The notes: a model not told the origin generated them from the letters alone. Positions 9,294 to 17,775 are shown, counted from the stretch's first letter. The stretch: 47,017 nucleotides of DNA from Desulfobacterales bacterium (GCA_022361535.1 JAKSAU010000818.1:1-47017), one strand, 5' to 3'. Program-made: numbers and translations.

Positions 9294-10199
9294 ATGAACC
9301 CTAGAAAAGTAACCACTGTTGTTGATCCTGAAACTTGTATCGGATGCGGTGCCTGTATCACTGTGTGCCCGTCACAAACTCTTACACTGGAGAACGGTAA
9401 AGCCAAGGTGACCGGTGATAAATCCCTTTCATGCGGGCATTGTACAGCCATTTGCCCAACAGGTGCTGTCACTGTTAAAGCGCTTGACAAGACAATGACA
9501 GAATTTTCTACTTTCTCTTTAGAACCTGATTGGATGCCTTTTGGATCATTTCCAGTTTCAGATCTGGCCCGGATAATGGCTTCAAGACGCTCCTGCAGAA
9601 ACTTTAAGGAAAAAGAGGTTGAATCCGATCTATTAAATGACCTGATTAAAATTGCCTGCCTGGCGCCATCAGGGACCAATAGCCAGGAATGGACCTATAC
9701 TTGTCTTGCAGGACGGGAAAAGGTGCTCAGTTTCGGTAAACAGATAAAAGGCTTTTTTGATGGGGTAAATAAAAAAGCTGAAAACGTGATTTTGAGAAAG
9801 AGCTTGAAGCTTATTGGATACAGGGCGCTAGACAATTACTTTGTAGAATACTATGAATCAGTAAAACAAGCTATGGATGAGATGGAACATCAGAACATCG
9901 ACCGCCTCTTTCATGGGGCAACCGCTTGTATTCTAATTGGCTCAGGACCTGATGCAAGCTGCCCTAAAGAAGATGCAATGCTGGCAGCCGGCAATGTTTT
10001 ACTGGGTGCACATGCAATGGGATTAGGCACTTGCCTTATTGGGTTTGCAGTAGAAGCTATGAAGGCAGATCCTTTAATAAAAACTTATTTGGATATACCG
10101 GTAAAAGAAAAAGTTCATGCTGTGATTGCATTGGGCTACCCTGATGAATCCTATCAACGTATTACAGGACGGAAAAAAGCAGTTATCCGCTTTAAATAA
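9294..10199 (+). CDS. Nitroreductase family protein with N-terminal ferredoxin domain
   Basis: FMN-dependent nitroreductase domain (about residues 80-300; RRSCRNFKEKEVES and the LAPSGTNSQEW flavin-contact segment are typical) fused to a two-cluster ferredoxin. Such proteins probably take electrons from the iron-sulfur clusters to reduce an organic substrate that is not known. Cluster one is complete (CIGCGACITVCP). In cluster two the expected first cysteine is serine (SLSCGHCTAICP), so it may be a three-cysteine or modified cluster. The start is ambiguous: the ATG at 9294 gives the usual N-terminus, while the frame also opens at 9198 with GAAAGG too close to the ATG. It is probably cotranscribed with the next gene, 22 bases away. 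Confidence 0.88.
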   Translation: MNPRKVTTVVDPETCIGCGACITVCPSQTLTLENGKAKVTGDKSLSCGHCTAICPTGAVTVKALDKTMTEFSTFSLEPDWMPFGSFPVSDLARIMASRRSCRNFKEKEVESDLLNDLIKIACLAPSGTNSQEWTYTCLAGREKVLSFGKQIKGFFDGVNKKAENVILRKSLKLIGYRALDNYFVEYYESVKQAMDEMEHQNIDRLFHGATACILIGSGPDASCPKEDAMLAAGNVLLGAHAMGLGTCLIGFAVEAMKADPLIKTYLDIPVKEKVHAVIALGYPDESYQRITGRKKAVIRFK

Positions 10200-10221
10200 A
10201 CTTAGCCAAAAGAGGAACTAA

Positions 10222-11724
10222 ATGACCCGGGAGAATCTCTTAACCATTGACGATCTCATAAGTGAACTTGACATGGGCAAGGCAACCGTTAAATTTATTC
10301 TAAGTCGGTTCAATCATTTGCTCAATTGTGAACGTATCAATGGCGATGACCTTTATTCCCCGTCATCCATCCCCATCCTAATGCGTATCCGGGATCTGTT
10401 GGATTCAGGTATGTTACCGTCCCAAATCGAAGAGTTCCTGGAAAAAGAAAGCTCTACCCAGCAGGATCACCCGTCACAGTCCAGGGATATTCGAATGAAT
10501 CAGGACGCTGTTGAATTCATTCAAGACCTGTTTAAAGACATCCGCGGTCATCAAGACCGTATTGCACAAGCCCATGAAAAACGGGCCAAGGCCGAAGAAA
10601 GAAAAGCTGTGGCCATAGAAAAGCGTGCTGAAGCTGAAGAAAAAAAAGCTGTGGCAATGAATAACATCGCCATGGCCCTCCAGGAAATGAACATGCAGCG
10701 CTCGGTTGATTCCCAGGCAATGGAAATCGCCGGCCAGGCTGCAAAAGCCATTACCCTAAATGATTCTGGAGGCTATGATCAGGCGGCTTTGGATCCGGAC
10801 ACCTTGGATAACCTCTCTGATCCTGTTTCATCTGAAGCTCAAGACGTTGAAGATTTACTCGAAGACCCGGTCCCCGTCGAAACAGATATTGATGCCACAG
10901 ACATTAACGGCTTCAGAGATTCAGAGGATCAGAACCTTGACGATCTTTCCATGCTTGTTGAGGACGAAGGTCTTGCCCAGGAAGACATAGACGACCTTTC
11001 AGAGCTGATCGACACGGTATCAGATGCCGGTTCCAATGGTGACGATCTGTCCACTTTGCTTGATGAAGAAATTCCCATACCTGATCTGGATGACTTATCC
11101 GTGCTGTTAGATGAACCACCAGTCGAGTTAGATACGGCAAAAGAGTTAGATGACCTCTATAGCCTTGTAGATATGCCCTCTGATCAGGCCGACCAGACAA
11201 TTGACTCGGATCTGGATGATTTATCACAGCTTTTGGACCATGAACCCGGAACTGACAACACATCCGAGGATATGGACGACCTGTCCGCTTTAGTGGAGGA
11301 CATTGGTCAATCCGATGATTCAGAAACATCTTCCATGGATAATTTGTCTCTTTTGGTGGAAGAACCAGCAGTTGCTGCCCCCTCCAAAGAAGAGACTGAA
11401 TCAAAAGGCCAGGATGATCTTTGGGCATTGGTCGATGATAACAGCAGTGATGAACCAATGGATGATCTTTATACTTTGGTTGATAGCACTGACACGGAGG
11501 GTGATCAGCCTTCGCTCAAACCGGATATCACCCCTGAACAGGATCTTGCCAAATACAAGGCAGCGGTCATGAAAATCATCATCGACCTAAAAAACCAAGG
11601 ATTTAACGCACAGGAAACCACAGACAGGTTTAACAAAGATGGTGTGGCCACCCTATCTGGCAAACCACAATGGGGTGTAAAGGCAATAGAAAAGATTTAT
11701 GGTTTTATAGATTCTGCAAAATAA
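10222..11724 (+). CDS. MerR-like/coiled-coil protein with ten DDLSxLVD repeats
   Basis: I do not recognise this 500-residue protein as a named family. Visible parts in order: residues 4-75, a MerR-like winged-helix segment (LTIDDLISELDMGKATVKF, a YSPSSI turn, then an IRDLLDSGM helix); 110-160, a highly charged Ala/Lys/Glu coiled coil; 190-425, an acidic, probably disordered region with ten copies of D-D-L-[S/Y/W]-x-L-[V/L]-[D/E]; 440-500, a helical segment whose TTDRFNKDGVATLSGKPQW stretch resembles the tail of serine recombinases, where it binds DNA. No recombinase catalytic domain is present. AGAGGA five bases before the ATG supports the start. A DNA-binding, partner-recruiting regulator or scaffold is an inference. 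Confidence 0.8.
   Translation: MTRENLLTIDDLISELDMGKATVKFILSRFNHLLNCERINGDDLYSPSSIPILMRIRDLLDSGMLPSQIEEFLEKESSTQQDHPSQSRDIRMNQDAVEFIQDLFKDIRGHQDRIAQAHEKRAKAEERKAVAIEKRAEAEEKKAVAMNNIAMALQEMNMQRSVDSQAMEIAGQAAKAITLNDSGGYDQAALDPDTLDNLSDPVSSEAQDVEDLLEDPVPVETDIDATDINGFRDSEDQNLDDLSMLVEDEGLAQEDIDDLSELIDTVSDAGSNGDDLSTLLDEEIPIPDLDDLSVLLDEPPVELDTAKELDDLYSLVDMPSDQADQTIDSDLDDLSQLLDHEPGTDNTSEDMDDLSALVEDIGQSDDSETSSMDNLSLLVEEPAVAAPSKEETESKGQDDLWALVDDNSSDEPMDDLYTLVDSTDTEGDQPSLKPDITPEQDLAKYKAAVMKIIIDLKNQGFNAQETTDRFNKDGVATLSGKPQWGVKAIEKIYGFIDSAK
10939..11484 (+). repeat. Ten imperfect DDL[SYW]xL[VL][DE] protein repeats
   Basis: The motif starts at residues 240, 257, 274, 290, 310, 332, 352, 373, 398 and 414 of the gene at 10222, so spacing grows from 16-17 to about 25 residues. 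Six copies have DDLS, two DDLY, one DDLW and one DNLS. Codons differ between copies, so the motif is conserved at protein level and is not a recent DNA tandem repeat. Two weaker copies may exist at residues 195 and 209. Confidence 0.85.
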
Positions 11725-11757
11725 AAAGGACCGAACTTTTTAGCTCGGTCCCCTTTG
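11722..11757. terminator. Likely bidirectional intrinsic terminator
   Basis: GGACCGA (11728-11734) pairs with TCGGTCC (11745-11751). It is flanked by an A-run on the left and CCTTTG on the right, and lies between two convergent genes. The T-runs are short, so it may be a weak terminator working in both directions. Confidence 0.6.
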
Positions 11758-11788
11758 TAATCTATTCTGGATCTTTCTGACCTGCTGG

Positions 11789-12727
11789 CTATTTTGCACC
11801 GGCAGCATCGGCAAATCGTGTATCCACAAATTTATCCAAATCGATAAGCGAGGTCATAATTTTCATCTCATCCATCATGTATTTCTGGATGGTATCAAGA
11901 TCTTCTTTCTGGGGATAAAGTTCGCCGGTAAGGATACGATCCGGAGGATCGGTCAGTACCCGCTGAATAACATCCTTGTCCTGAGAGAAGAAATCAGCAC
12001 CTATCATGGCAGCTGGCTCAGGCTGGGCGTCAATGGCAAGACCGGACCTGACGAAACTTGTGCAGATTTCCTGAATGGCCTCAGGATGCTTTTCTATAAC
12101 CTCGTTACGCATAACAAAAACACAGCAGGGATGTTTATCCCACAGGTTCTTAGACAATTCAAACTCTTCACCATTACCTGCTGCAATAACCTGGGATCCG
12201 AAAGGCTCGGCTACGATAAATCCTCCGATTTCGCCCTCCTCGTCGTATTCAAGGGCTTCGGGCATCTGGAAAGGTGCTACAACCTCAAGGGTGACATCTA
12301 TGCCTTCCTCAGTAGCACGGCCTGGTTTAAGTCCCTTTTCCGACAACAGCTTATGGAAAAGCATATTGTGAATAGACAACTGATATGGGATCAACACGGT
12401 TTTCCCGGCGAAATCTTCAACTGTCTGAATATTTGCTCTTTTGTTTTTAACAAGAACAGAGCCTGATTTGTGGGCCAGAAGCAGCAACTTTAGGTCAACG
12501 CCCGATTTGAAAAGGTCCATGGCAGTTGGTGCCAGAACCAGCGCCCCGTCCAACGCTTTTACAGACAAGGCATCAGCAACTTCATTCCATCCGTTTTTAA
12601 CAACGGGTTCCAATGTGCAGTGTTCAAAGGTTTCCATACCTTTTTCAAGTTTTCGTGCTGTTACACCAAGAATGAAATGATCAGTAATTTTCAGATATCC
12701 GATCTTGATTGCGGGTTTTTCCGCCAT
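11789..12727 (-). CDS. NrtA/CmpA/SsuA-type substrate-binding protein without signal peptide
   Basis: Periplasmic-binding-protein fold of the NrtA/SsuA (NMT1-like) class: KIGYLKITDHFILGV at the start, then the DALSVKALDGALVLAPTAMDL and FIVAEPFGSQ segments typical of nitrate, bicarbonate and sulfonate binders. No signal peptide or lipobox is present, and no ABC permease or ATPase is adjacent, so it is probably cytoplasmic. NasS, a cytoplasmic nitrate/nitrite sensor, is a known precedent in this class; the ligand here is unknown. The start was moved from a GTG at 12736 to the ATG at 12727, which has GGAGG eight bases upstream. The protein is 312 residues, somewhat shorter than NasS, and its gene converges on the DDLS-repeat gene. 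Confidence 0.75.
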   Translation of the reverse strand: MAEKPAIKIGYLKITDHFILGVTARKLEKGMETFEHCTLEPVVKNGWNEVADALSVKALDGALVLAPTAMDLFKSGVDLKLLLLAHKSGSVLVKNKRANIQTVEDFAGKTVLIPYQLSIHNMLFHKLLSEKGLKPGRATEEGIDVTLEVVAPFQMPEALEYDEEGEIGGFIVAEPFGSQVIAAGNGEEFELSKNLWDKHPCCVFVMRNEVIEKHPEAIQEICTSFVRSGLAIDAQPEPAAMIGADFFSQDKDVIQRVLTDPPDRILTGELYPQKEDLDTIQKYMMDEMKIMTSLIDLDKFVDTRFADAAGAK

Positions 12728-12817
12728 TTCAGGCACCTCCGAGGATGGTTAGCGTATAAATTGGGACGTTATTTTACCTATTATGCGTAAGTTTATTTCA
12801 AAGTCAATAACTAATGC

Positions 12818-12846
12818 TTGACAAATCAGATGCGAATTCTTTAAAG
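12818..12846 (+). promoter_or_regulatory. Possible sigma-70 promoter of the thioesterase gene
   Basis: A perfect TTGACA (12818-12823) lies 17 bases before TTAAAG (12841-12846), a weak -10 match. The position, about 60 bases before the thioesterase start, is suitable. Confidence 0.4.
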
Positions 12847-12909
12847 CCAAGCATTAACAAAAGTGGCACAATTTACCTTTAAAGTAAAGCAATAAGTTTG
12901 TGAGACCTT

Positions 12910-13395
12910 ATGAATAAAGCAATTGGAGCATCTGGCAAAGACTCGAATCTTCTTTTAAAAACAAAAAAATGGCACAGGGTCAGGGTTGTTCCCCAGGTAG
13001 CAGACACAGACTATGGAGGCGGCATTTACCATGGCAAATATTTTGCGTTGTATAACCAGGCCCGGGATATATTTCTCGATGACATAGGCGTTTCTTATTT
13101 TTCACTTATGAAACAGGGAATAAACCTTTCGATAGCCGAACTTCATTCAACCTATCTTAAGCCTGTCTTCTACGGAGATACAATTATGGTAGACACCAGG
13201 GTTGCATGGATGAGGAACAAAAGCTTTGGCATGATTCAAAAAATGATTCACATTGATCCGACAGACCAAACTGAATTGCTCAAAAACGAGGTGGAATTGA
13301 ATTTGGTATGCACCAACAATAAAGGAGAGTCCGTTCGTATTCCCCAAAAGCTAAAAGCTGCAATTGAAAAATACTGCGGTATTTCGCCTAAATAG
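12910..13395 (+). CDS. Acyl-CoA thioesterase, YbgC/4-hydroxybenzoyl-CoA thioesterase type
   Basis: Single hotdog-fold thioesterase that hydrolyses an acyl-CoA or aromatic-CoA; the substrate cannot be read from the sequence. The active-site motif of the 4HBT/YbgC class is present near residue 35: VADTDYGGGIYHGKYFALYNQ, where the Asp and the following His-x2-Tyr are characteristic. The core of about 130 residues is preceded by some 20 extra residues, giving 161. It is transcribed divergently from the binding-protein gene and convergently with ispD. The ribosome binding site is weak (GTGAG before the ATG). Confidence 0.85.
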   Translation: MNKAIGASGKDSNLLLKTKKWHRVRVVPQVADTDYGGGIYHGKYFALYNQARDIFLDDIGVSYFSLMKQGINLSIAELHSTYLKPVFYGDTIMVDTRVAWMRNKSFGMIQKMIHIDPTDQTELLKNEVELNLVCTNNKGESVRIPQKLKAAIEKYCGISPK

Positions 13396-13408
13396 AGACG
13401 ATTTTAAT

Positions 13409-14140
13409 CTATTCTTCTATGCTGAGAAGAAAACGGGCCAATGTCAGATCTTCAGGCGTTGTTAGTTTTATATTGAACCGGTCACCTTCAACCACATGAA
13501 CAGGTATACCTAAATGTTCACACAAAGACGCTTCATCAGTACCTGAAAAATCTGTCGCTTGGGCATTAGACATGGCCTCAAGAATTACAGGAAGTTGAAA
13601 TACCTGTGGGGTTTGAGCCCGGAAAAGCTTTTCCCGGCTTATGGTCCGGCACACCTGGTCATTTGTATTGACCTCTTTTACAGTATCTGAAATCTGGATG
13701 GCTGGAATACAAGCCCCTTTTTTTTGTGCAACGTCAAGGCTTTTGTCTATCATCTCATGGTTAACAAACGGACGGACACCGTCATGGACGAGCACTAAGG
13801 TTTCTTGACTTTCAGCGCATAACGATTGCGCTTTGGCAAGTCCATTATTAACAGAATCCTGACGAGTCGTGCCTCCTTTGATAATATGAAGCTCAGAATT
13901 AAAGGTATAAGGGCAGATCAAGTCATGGGTACAGAAATGCAGATCCGATTCCGGAACAACCAGGATAATGCTGCTAATTTTTTTGTGGCTGTCAAATTTT
14001 TTCAGGGTGCGGATCAGAACCGGAACACCGTCTAATTCGATAAATTGTTTTTTTTGATCCGATTGCATGCGCAAACCTTTACCACCGGCCACAATAATCG
14101 CAATGCATTCTAGAGAGTCTTGTCCTGCGACGTCTTTCAT
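13409..14140 (-). CDS. ispD: 2-C-methyl-D-erythritol 4-phosphate cytidylyltransferase
   Basis: IspD joins MEP and CTP to give CDP-methylerythritol, the third step of the non-mevalonate isoprenoid pathway, in the cytoplasm. The CTP-binding motif IIVAGGKGLRM with the following K-K-Q-F is at residues 15-33. VHDGVRPF and TDEASLCEHLGIPV, the substrate-side signatures, follow. Length (243) is normal for a stand-alone enzyme; no IspF domain is fused. It starts four bases after the HPr-fusion gene upstream, so the two are probably cotranscribed, though no clear ribosome binding site is visible. Confidence 0.95.
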   Translation of the reverse strand: MKDVAGQDSLECIAIIVAGGKGLRMQSDQKKQFIELDGVPVLIRTLKKFDSHKKISSIILVVPESDLHFCTHDLICPYTFNSELHIIKGGTTRQDSVNNGLAKAQSLCAESQETLVLVHDGVRPFVNHEMIDKSLDVAQKKGACIPAIQISDTVKEVNTNDQVCRTISREKLFRAQTPQVFQLPVILEAMSNAQATDFSGTDEASLCEHLGIPVHVVEGDRFNIKLTTPEDLTLARFLLSIEE

Positions 14141-14144
14141 AAAT

Positions 14145-15455
14145 CTAAATTAAATAAGTTAATTCTTTGGGTAAAGGTATCCCTTTTCCCATATGGTCCT
14201 CACCGTAATTAACCCCGGCCAAGATCTGAAGATCGTTGAGAGCCCTTGAGTCCCCTTTAAACTGAACCGTCTCTATCTCTTCCTTTTTAATTTTGCCTCC
14301 AGCCCATTGAATGTCCAAAACAGAAGAGGCATCAAACTGATCAGGCCCCACGTGAAGTGTCACTTCCCCTCCGTAGTGCTGAACGATTTTTGCAACCAGT
14401 AAACTTGGACGGCTGTGAAACCCCCTGTCTTTGGGAATACCTACTTCAATGGTCGAGGTTTCCATGTTTTCGTTAAGGATTCGTGACGCCACCTCTTTTC
14501 CAGAAGACAAATACCTGCCTGCATAATAAAGACAAAAATTTACAGCCCGGTCTAATAGGACATCCGGATCAATCAGGTCAGACAAAGACAAACTGATATT
14601 CTTGTACATATGTTTGAGACCTGAGTCATACAGGTGGCGTTCATAAAAATGAAGCAACCGCCCCATAACCTGAAGGATATGAAATACCAGGGAGAAATGA
14701 CTGCGAAGCTGATTTAAAATAGCTGTTTCAGAAGAATTCTGGGTGGAGACAACATAGGAATCAAAGGAAGACTGGATATTATGGATTCGCATCTCATAAC
14801 TCCTGATGATTACCTCGTTGATCTTTTCGGGAACCAGTTTATTTATCGTTTTAAGATCGTAGCGCTCATAAAAGGAAAATTGCTCGAAATCCCTGATTGC
14901 TTCTAAAAACTCACTTGAGATCCGGGTTAAATTTTTCTTCTGGTTACTTTTCACCAACGTGTCATCAATATTGTGCTCTAACTGTTCCGTGGAAGTAATT
15001 CCGGGGAAATATCCCAAATCATATCCTATTTTCGGAATAGTAATGCCCAGCCGTTCCGCCTCATCCAGGATAACAGGAACAGCAAGTCTTATGGAGTCCT
15101 GGATGATCTTTAAGGTATCCAGGGCTTCTTGTTTGAACAAATCATGGTTTTCGGTTTCAAATGTATAAAATTTAAACCGGTTCAAAATGTGGCGCTGAGA
15201 GTAACAGGCAAGAGACAGGTGGCGGATCGTGGCAGATAGCTCCCGGTAAAACACCCAATCCTTATTTTTTTTTGCACCATGGAAATCTAAAAAATCTTCA
15301 AGAAGGTGAGACGTTGTGATCAGCTTTGAGTAAAGCTTTTTGGTAAAAATGTAATTATTATCATCCAGGTTGTTGATGAATAAAATGCACTTCAGGTATT
15401 CAAAAGAAAATATATTTGCTTTCTCTTTAAAAGAAATATCACAGATCTCAATCAT
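14145..15455 (-). CDS. HPr-like phosphocarrier domain fused to a large helical domain
   Basis: The last 100 residues (about 334-418) are an HPr/PTS phosphocarrier domain: GFHSRPSLLVAK holds His347, equivalent to the phosphorylated His15, and ASSVLDIQWAGG holds Ser378, near the position of the regulatory Ser46. The first 330 residues are mostly helical and I cannot assign them; they have no signal peptide or membrane segment. A possible role is PTS-linked regulation, with the helical part as sensor or effector, but this is inference. No enzyme I, EIIA or HPr kinase gene is nearby. It lies between rnpB and ispD and overlaps neither. Confidence 0.75.
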   Translation of the reverse strand: MIEICDISFKEKANIFSFEYLKCILFINNLDDNNYIFTKKLYSKLITTSHLLEDFLDFHGAKKNKDWVFYRELSATIRHLSLACYSQRHILNRFKFYTFETENHDLFKQEALDTLKIIQDSIRLAVPVILDEAERLGITIPKIGYDLGYFPGITSTEQLEHNIDDTLVKSNQKKNLTRISSEFLEAIRDFEQFSFYERYDLKTINKLVPEKINEVIIRSYEMRIHNIQSSFDSYVVSTQNSSETAILNQLRSHFSLVFHILQVMGRLLHFYERHLYDSGLKHMYKNISLSLSDLIDPDVLLDRAVNFCLYYAGRYLSSGKEVASRILNENMETSTIEVGIPKDRGFHSRPSLLVAKIVQHYGGEVTLHVGPDQFDASSVLDIQWAGGKIKKEEIETVQFKGDSRALNDLQILAGVNYGEDHMGKGIPLPKELTYLI

Positions 15456-15481
15456 AAGTGCCTATCTGACATTAATAATAA

Positions 15482-15873
<392 letters not shown>

Positions 15874-15875
15874 TT

Positions 15876-15904
15876 ATTAAACAGTACCCATTGTATGGGG
15901 TTAA
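15876..15904 (-). promoter_or_regulatory. Possible rnpB promoter
   Basis: On the minus strand TTAACC (15899-15904), 17 bases, TTTAAT (15876-15881). The start would fall six bases on, at the GGTCTGACC that begins the P1 helix. The -35 match is only 4 of 6. Confidence 0.35.
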
Positions 15905-16611
15905 TTGTTTTCGTAATAAAGAATCCGGCTGCACTGTGGACATGATATCAAGGTATTTCCCCGCTGTACTTCAATATACATCTGCGGCGGAACATTCATG
16001 AAGCACCCCATGCACACTTGATCATTTACTTTTGAGACGGCAGATCCCTGGTTCATTTTAGAAATCTTCCTGAAGCGTTCCATAAGTTTAGGGTCCAGGG
16101 TCTGTCCGATTTCTTCCTGACGTGCCAAGTACTCATCTAAAAGCTCACGGTCCTCAGTGGATTGCTTTTCAATCTCACCCTGTTCAGACCGGATCTGCTC
16201 TTCTAAAAGCTGATACTCTTTTTGGCTTTCCTCAACGATTGCCTGGGACTTATCCCGCTCATCCATGAGTTCAAGGAGTTCTGTCTCCAGGGCGTCTTTG
16301 CGTTTTTTATTGTCATCGACTTCCCTGAGCAATACCTGGTATTCCTTGTTTGTCGTTACATTGCGAAGGGTTTCATTGCTTTTGATGATCCGTTCATCAA
16401 CAATTTTAATTTCCAGTTCATTGTCCCGACACGATTTTTGAGCCCGCTCCAGTTCTTCCTGGTTTTCATTGAGAGCGTTTTCAAATTGTTTAAGCCTGGA
16501 TGCCAGCTTGTTTTTCTTTTTTTCTACCTCCTCAAGCACCTTTTGGAGTCTTACAATCTCGGTTTCAGCCTCCTGAAGTTTCACAAGTGTGGCAATTTCT
16601 GGTTTTGACAT
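15901..16611 (-). CDS. C4-type zinc ribbon coiled-coil protein (DUF164/CdsZ-like)
   Basis: Residues 5-165 form a long antiparallel coiled coil rich in Glu and Lys. The C-terminus is a zinc ribbon with C200, C203, C224 and C227 (VCMGCF...SCPQC). This is the architecture of the DUF164 family, which includes H. pylori HP0958/FlgZ, linked to RpoN stability and flagellar gene control. In other bacteria the function is unclear. It is placed just after the Nif3-like gene (13-base gap), a common gene pairing, and its 3' end abuts the rnpB promoter. Confidence 0.88.
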   Translation of the reverse strand: MSKPEIATLVKLQEAETEIVRLQKVLEEVEKKKNKLASRLKQFENALNENQEELERAQKSCRDNELEIKIVDERIIKSNETLRNVTTNKEYQVLLREVDDNKKRKDALETELLELMDERDKSQAIVEESQKEYQLLEEQIRSEQGEIEKQSTEDRELLDEYLARQEEIGQTLDPKLMERFRKISKMNQGSAVSKVNDQVCMGCFMNVPPQMYIEVQRGNTLISCPQCSRILYYENN

Positions 16612-16624
16612 ATGATTTCTATCC

Positions 16625-17443
16625 TCAAATTATTGTAAATGGATCTTTCTCTTTATTAAATCCGTGAGTCTCAATTTTGTATCCCCGGGCCGCAAATTCC
16701 TTGTCAAGGCGCTGTGTCAGAAGATCAACGACAATATGCTCCGAAGCAAAGTGCCCCACATCGACAGCAGTTTTACCGCCGGCCTCGATATCCCTGGCCT
16801 CGTGGTATTTTAGGTCTCCTGTAATATATACCTCTGCCGATGATTTTAAAAAATGCGATGTCAATGACCCACCGGACCCAGTACACAAGGCCGCTGATTT
16901 TACCAGAGAATCAAGAGGCCCAGTAACACGGACCCCCGGAATATCCAGGTGTTGTTTGATCAACCCGGCCAGGGCTTCTAAAGTGATGGCTTGTTCAAAC
17001 TGTCCCATACGCCCAAGGCCTTCAATGCCGTCCTCCTGAGTATCACTTGGAGGATCTGATAAAAACGGCCCGTCACATGTAACTCCCAGAGCCTGTGCGA
17101 AATAATCATTGAGCCCGTCTTTGGCCTTATCCAAATTTGTATGAGCAGACACAATTGCAATCTGTTCATTTGCGCTAGCATAAATCACAGATCCCGGCAT
17201 CCGGCTGAAGTCCAGAACTTTCTCAGGCGACATGATCAGGGGGTGATGACTGATCAACATATCACACCCTAATTTTACCGCAGCTTCCATTGCAGCGGGT
17301 GTGACGTCCAAAGCAACCAATAACTTGGATACGGACCAGCTTGGGTCACCTGCCTGTAATCCAGAATTATCCCAGGATTCCGCGAGTTTAAATGGTGCAA
17401 TTTGATCAACAATATCAATGATCTCTTTTACTTTGGGTGCCAT
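16625..17443 (-). CDS. Nif3-like dinuclear metal centre protein
   Basis: Member of the Nif3/YbgI (DUF34) family of hexameric proteins with two metal ions per active site. Family motifs visible: ESWDNSGLQAGD near residue 23, the metal-binding ISHHPLI near 63, SAHTNLDKAKDGLNDY near 98 and DVGHFASEH near 229. Members have been named GTP cyclohydrolase type 2-like, but the true substrate is uncertain. Length 272 is normal for the short form without the PII-like insertion. Precedes the zinc-ribbon gene by 13 bases. Confidence 0.92.
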   Translation of the reverse strand: MAPKVKEIIDIVDQIAPFKLAESWDNSGLQAGDPSWSVSKLLVALDVTPAAMEAAVKLGCDMLISHHPLIMSPEKVLDFSRMPGSVIYASANEQIAIVSAHTNLDKAKDGLNDYFAQALGVTCDGPFLSDPPSDTQEDGIEGLGRMGQFEQAITLEALAGLIKQHLDIPGVRVTGPLDSLVKSAALCTGSGGSLTSHFLKSSAEVYITGDLKYHEARDIEAGGKTAVDVGHFASEHIVVDLLTQRLDKEFAARGYKIETHGFNKEKDPFTII

Positions 17444-17462
17444 ACGATTCCGGATCTTAAGT

Positions 17463-17500
17463 CCTTAAATAAAAAAAGCGTGGTTAGATACCACGCTTTG
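17463..17500 (-). terminator. Intrinsic terminator after the tRNA gene
   Basis: AAAGCGTGG (17475-17483) pairs with CCACGCTTT (17491-17499); in the minus-strand RNA the 9-bp stem has a 7-base loop and is followed by a run of seven U. It ends the tRNA transcript before the Nif3-like gene. Confidence 0.85.
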
Positions 17501-17626
17501 TAATTGCTTTCTTATTGTATTGCTTTACAGGCATATTCATATATGACCTGACTGTCCTTTTTTTCGTTTTATCACATTCATCGGCTATATCTTTAAGTAG
17601 CGCTTCACCTTCTTGGAAGGTCTTTT

Positions 17627-17703
17627 TGGTGGGCCCACCTGGATTCGAACCAGGGACCGACCGGTTATGAGCCGGTGGCTCTGCCAAACTGAGCTATGGG
17701 CCC
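17627..17703 (-). tRNA. tRNA with CAU anticodon, probably tRNA-Ile2 (lysidine-modified)
   Basis: Full cloverleaf: acceptor GGGCCCA/TGGGCCC, D arm AGCTC...GAGC, anticodon stem CCGG around the loop CTCATAA (anticodon CAU), T arm CCTGG/CCAGG with TTCGAAT, discriminator A and an encoded CCA. There is no mismatch in the first acceptor pair, so it is not initiator tRNA. C4-G69 and C5-G68 pairs are those recognised by TilS lysidine synthetase on tRNA-Ile2, and differ from typical elongator tRNA-Met. I therefore favour Ile2, but elongator Met is the alternative. Confidence 0.9.
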
Positions 17704-17743
17704 GCTAAGCCGTTACTGCTGTTGCATCCAAGCAAACTTGCAA

Positions 17744-17772
17744 TATATATAGTAATGACCTTTTAGTGTCAA
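17744..17772 (-). promoter_or_regulatory. Strong promoter of the tRNA gene
   Basis: On the minus strand TTGACA (17767-17772), 17 bases, TATATA (17744-17749). It lies between the rpoD stop codon and the tRNA, giving a leader of roughly 35 bases, so the tRNA does not depend on rpoD readthrough. Confidence 0.65.
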
Positions 17773-17775
17773 GCG

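Noticed and set aside
10913..11458. 181-codon minus-strand frame
   Set aside because: It is the complement of the acidic DDLS-repeat region; no start signal or recognisable domain.
17484..17687. 67-codon minus-strand frame
   Set aside because: It reads through the tRNA and the terminator hairpin; start and sequence are explained by those RNA elements.
17627..17703. tRNA used as integration site of a mobile element
   Set aside because: The 3' end of the tRNA is not repeated elsewhere in the window and no integrase is present; the neighbours are housekeeping genes.
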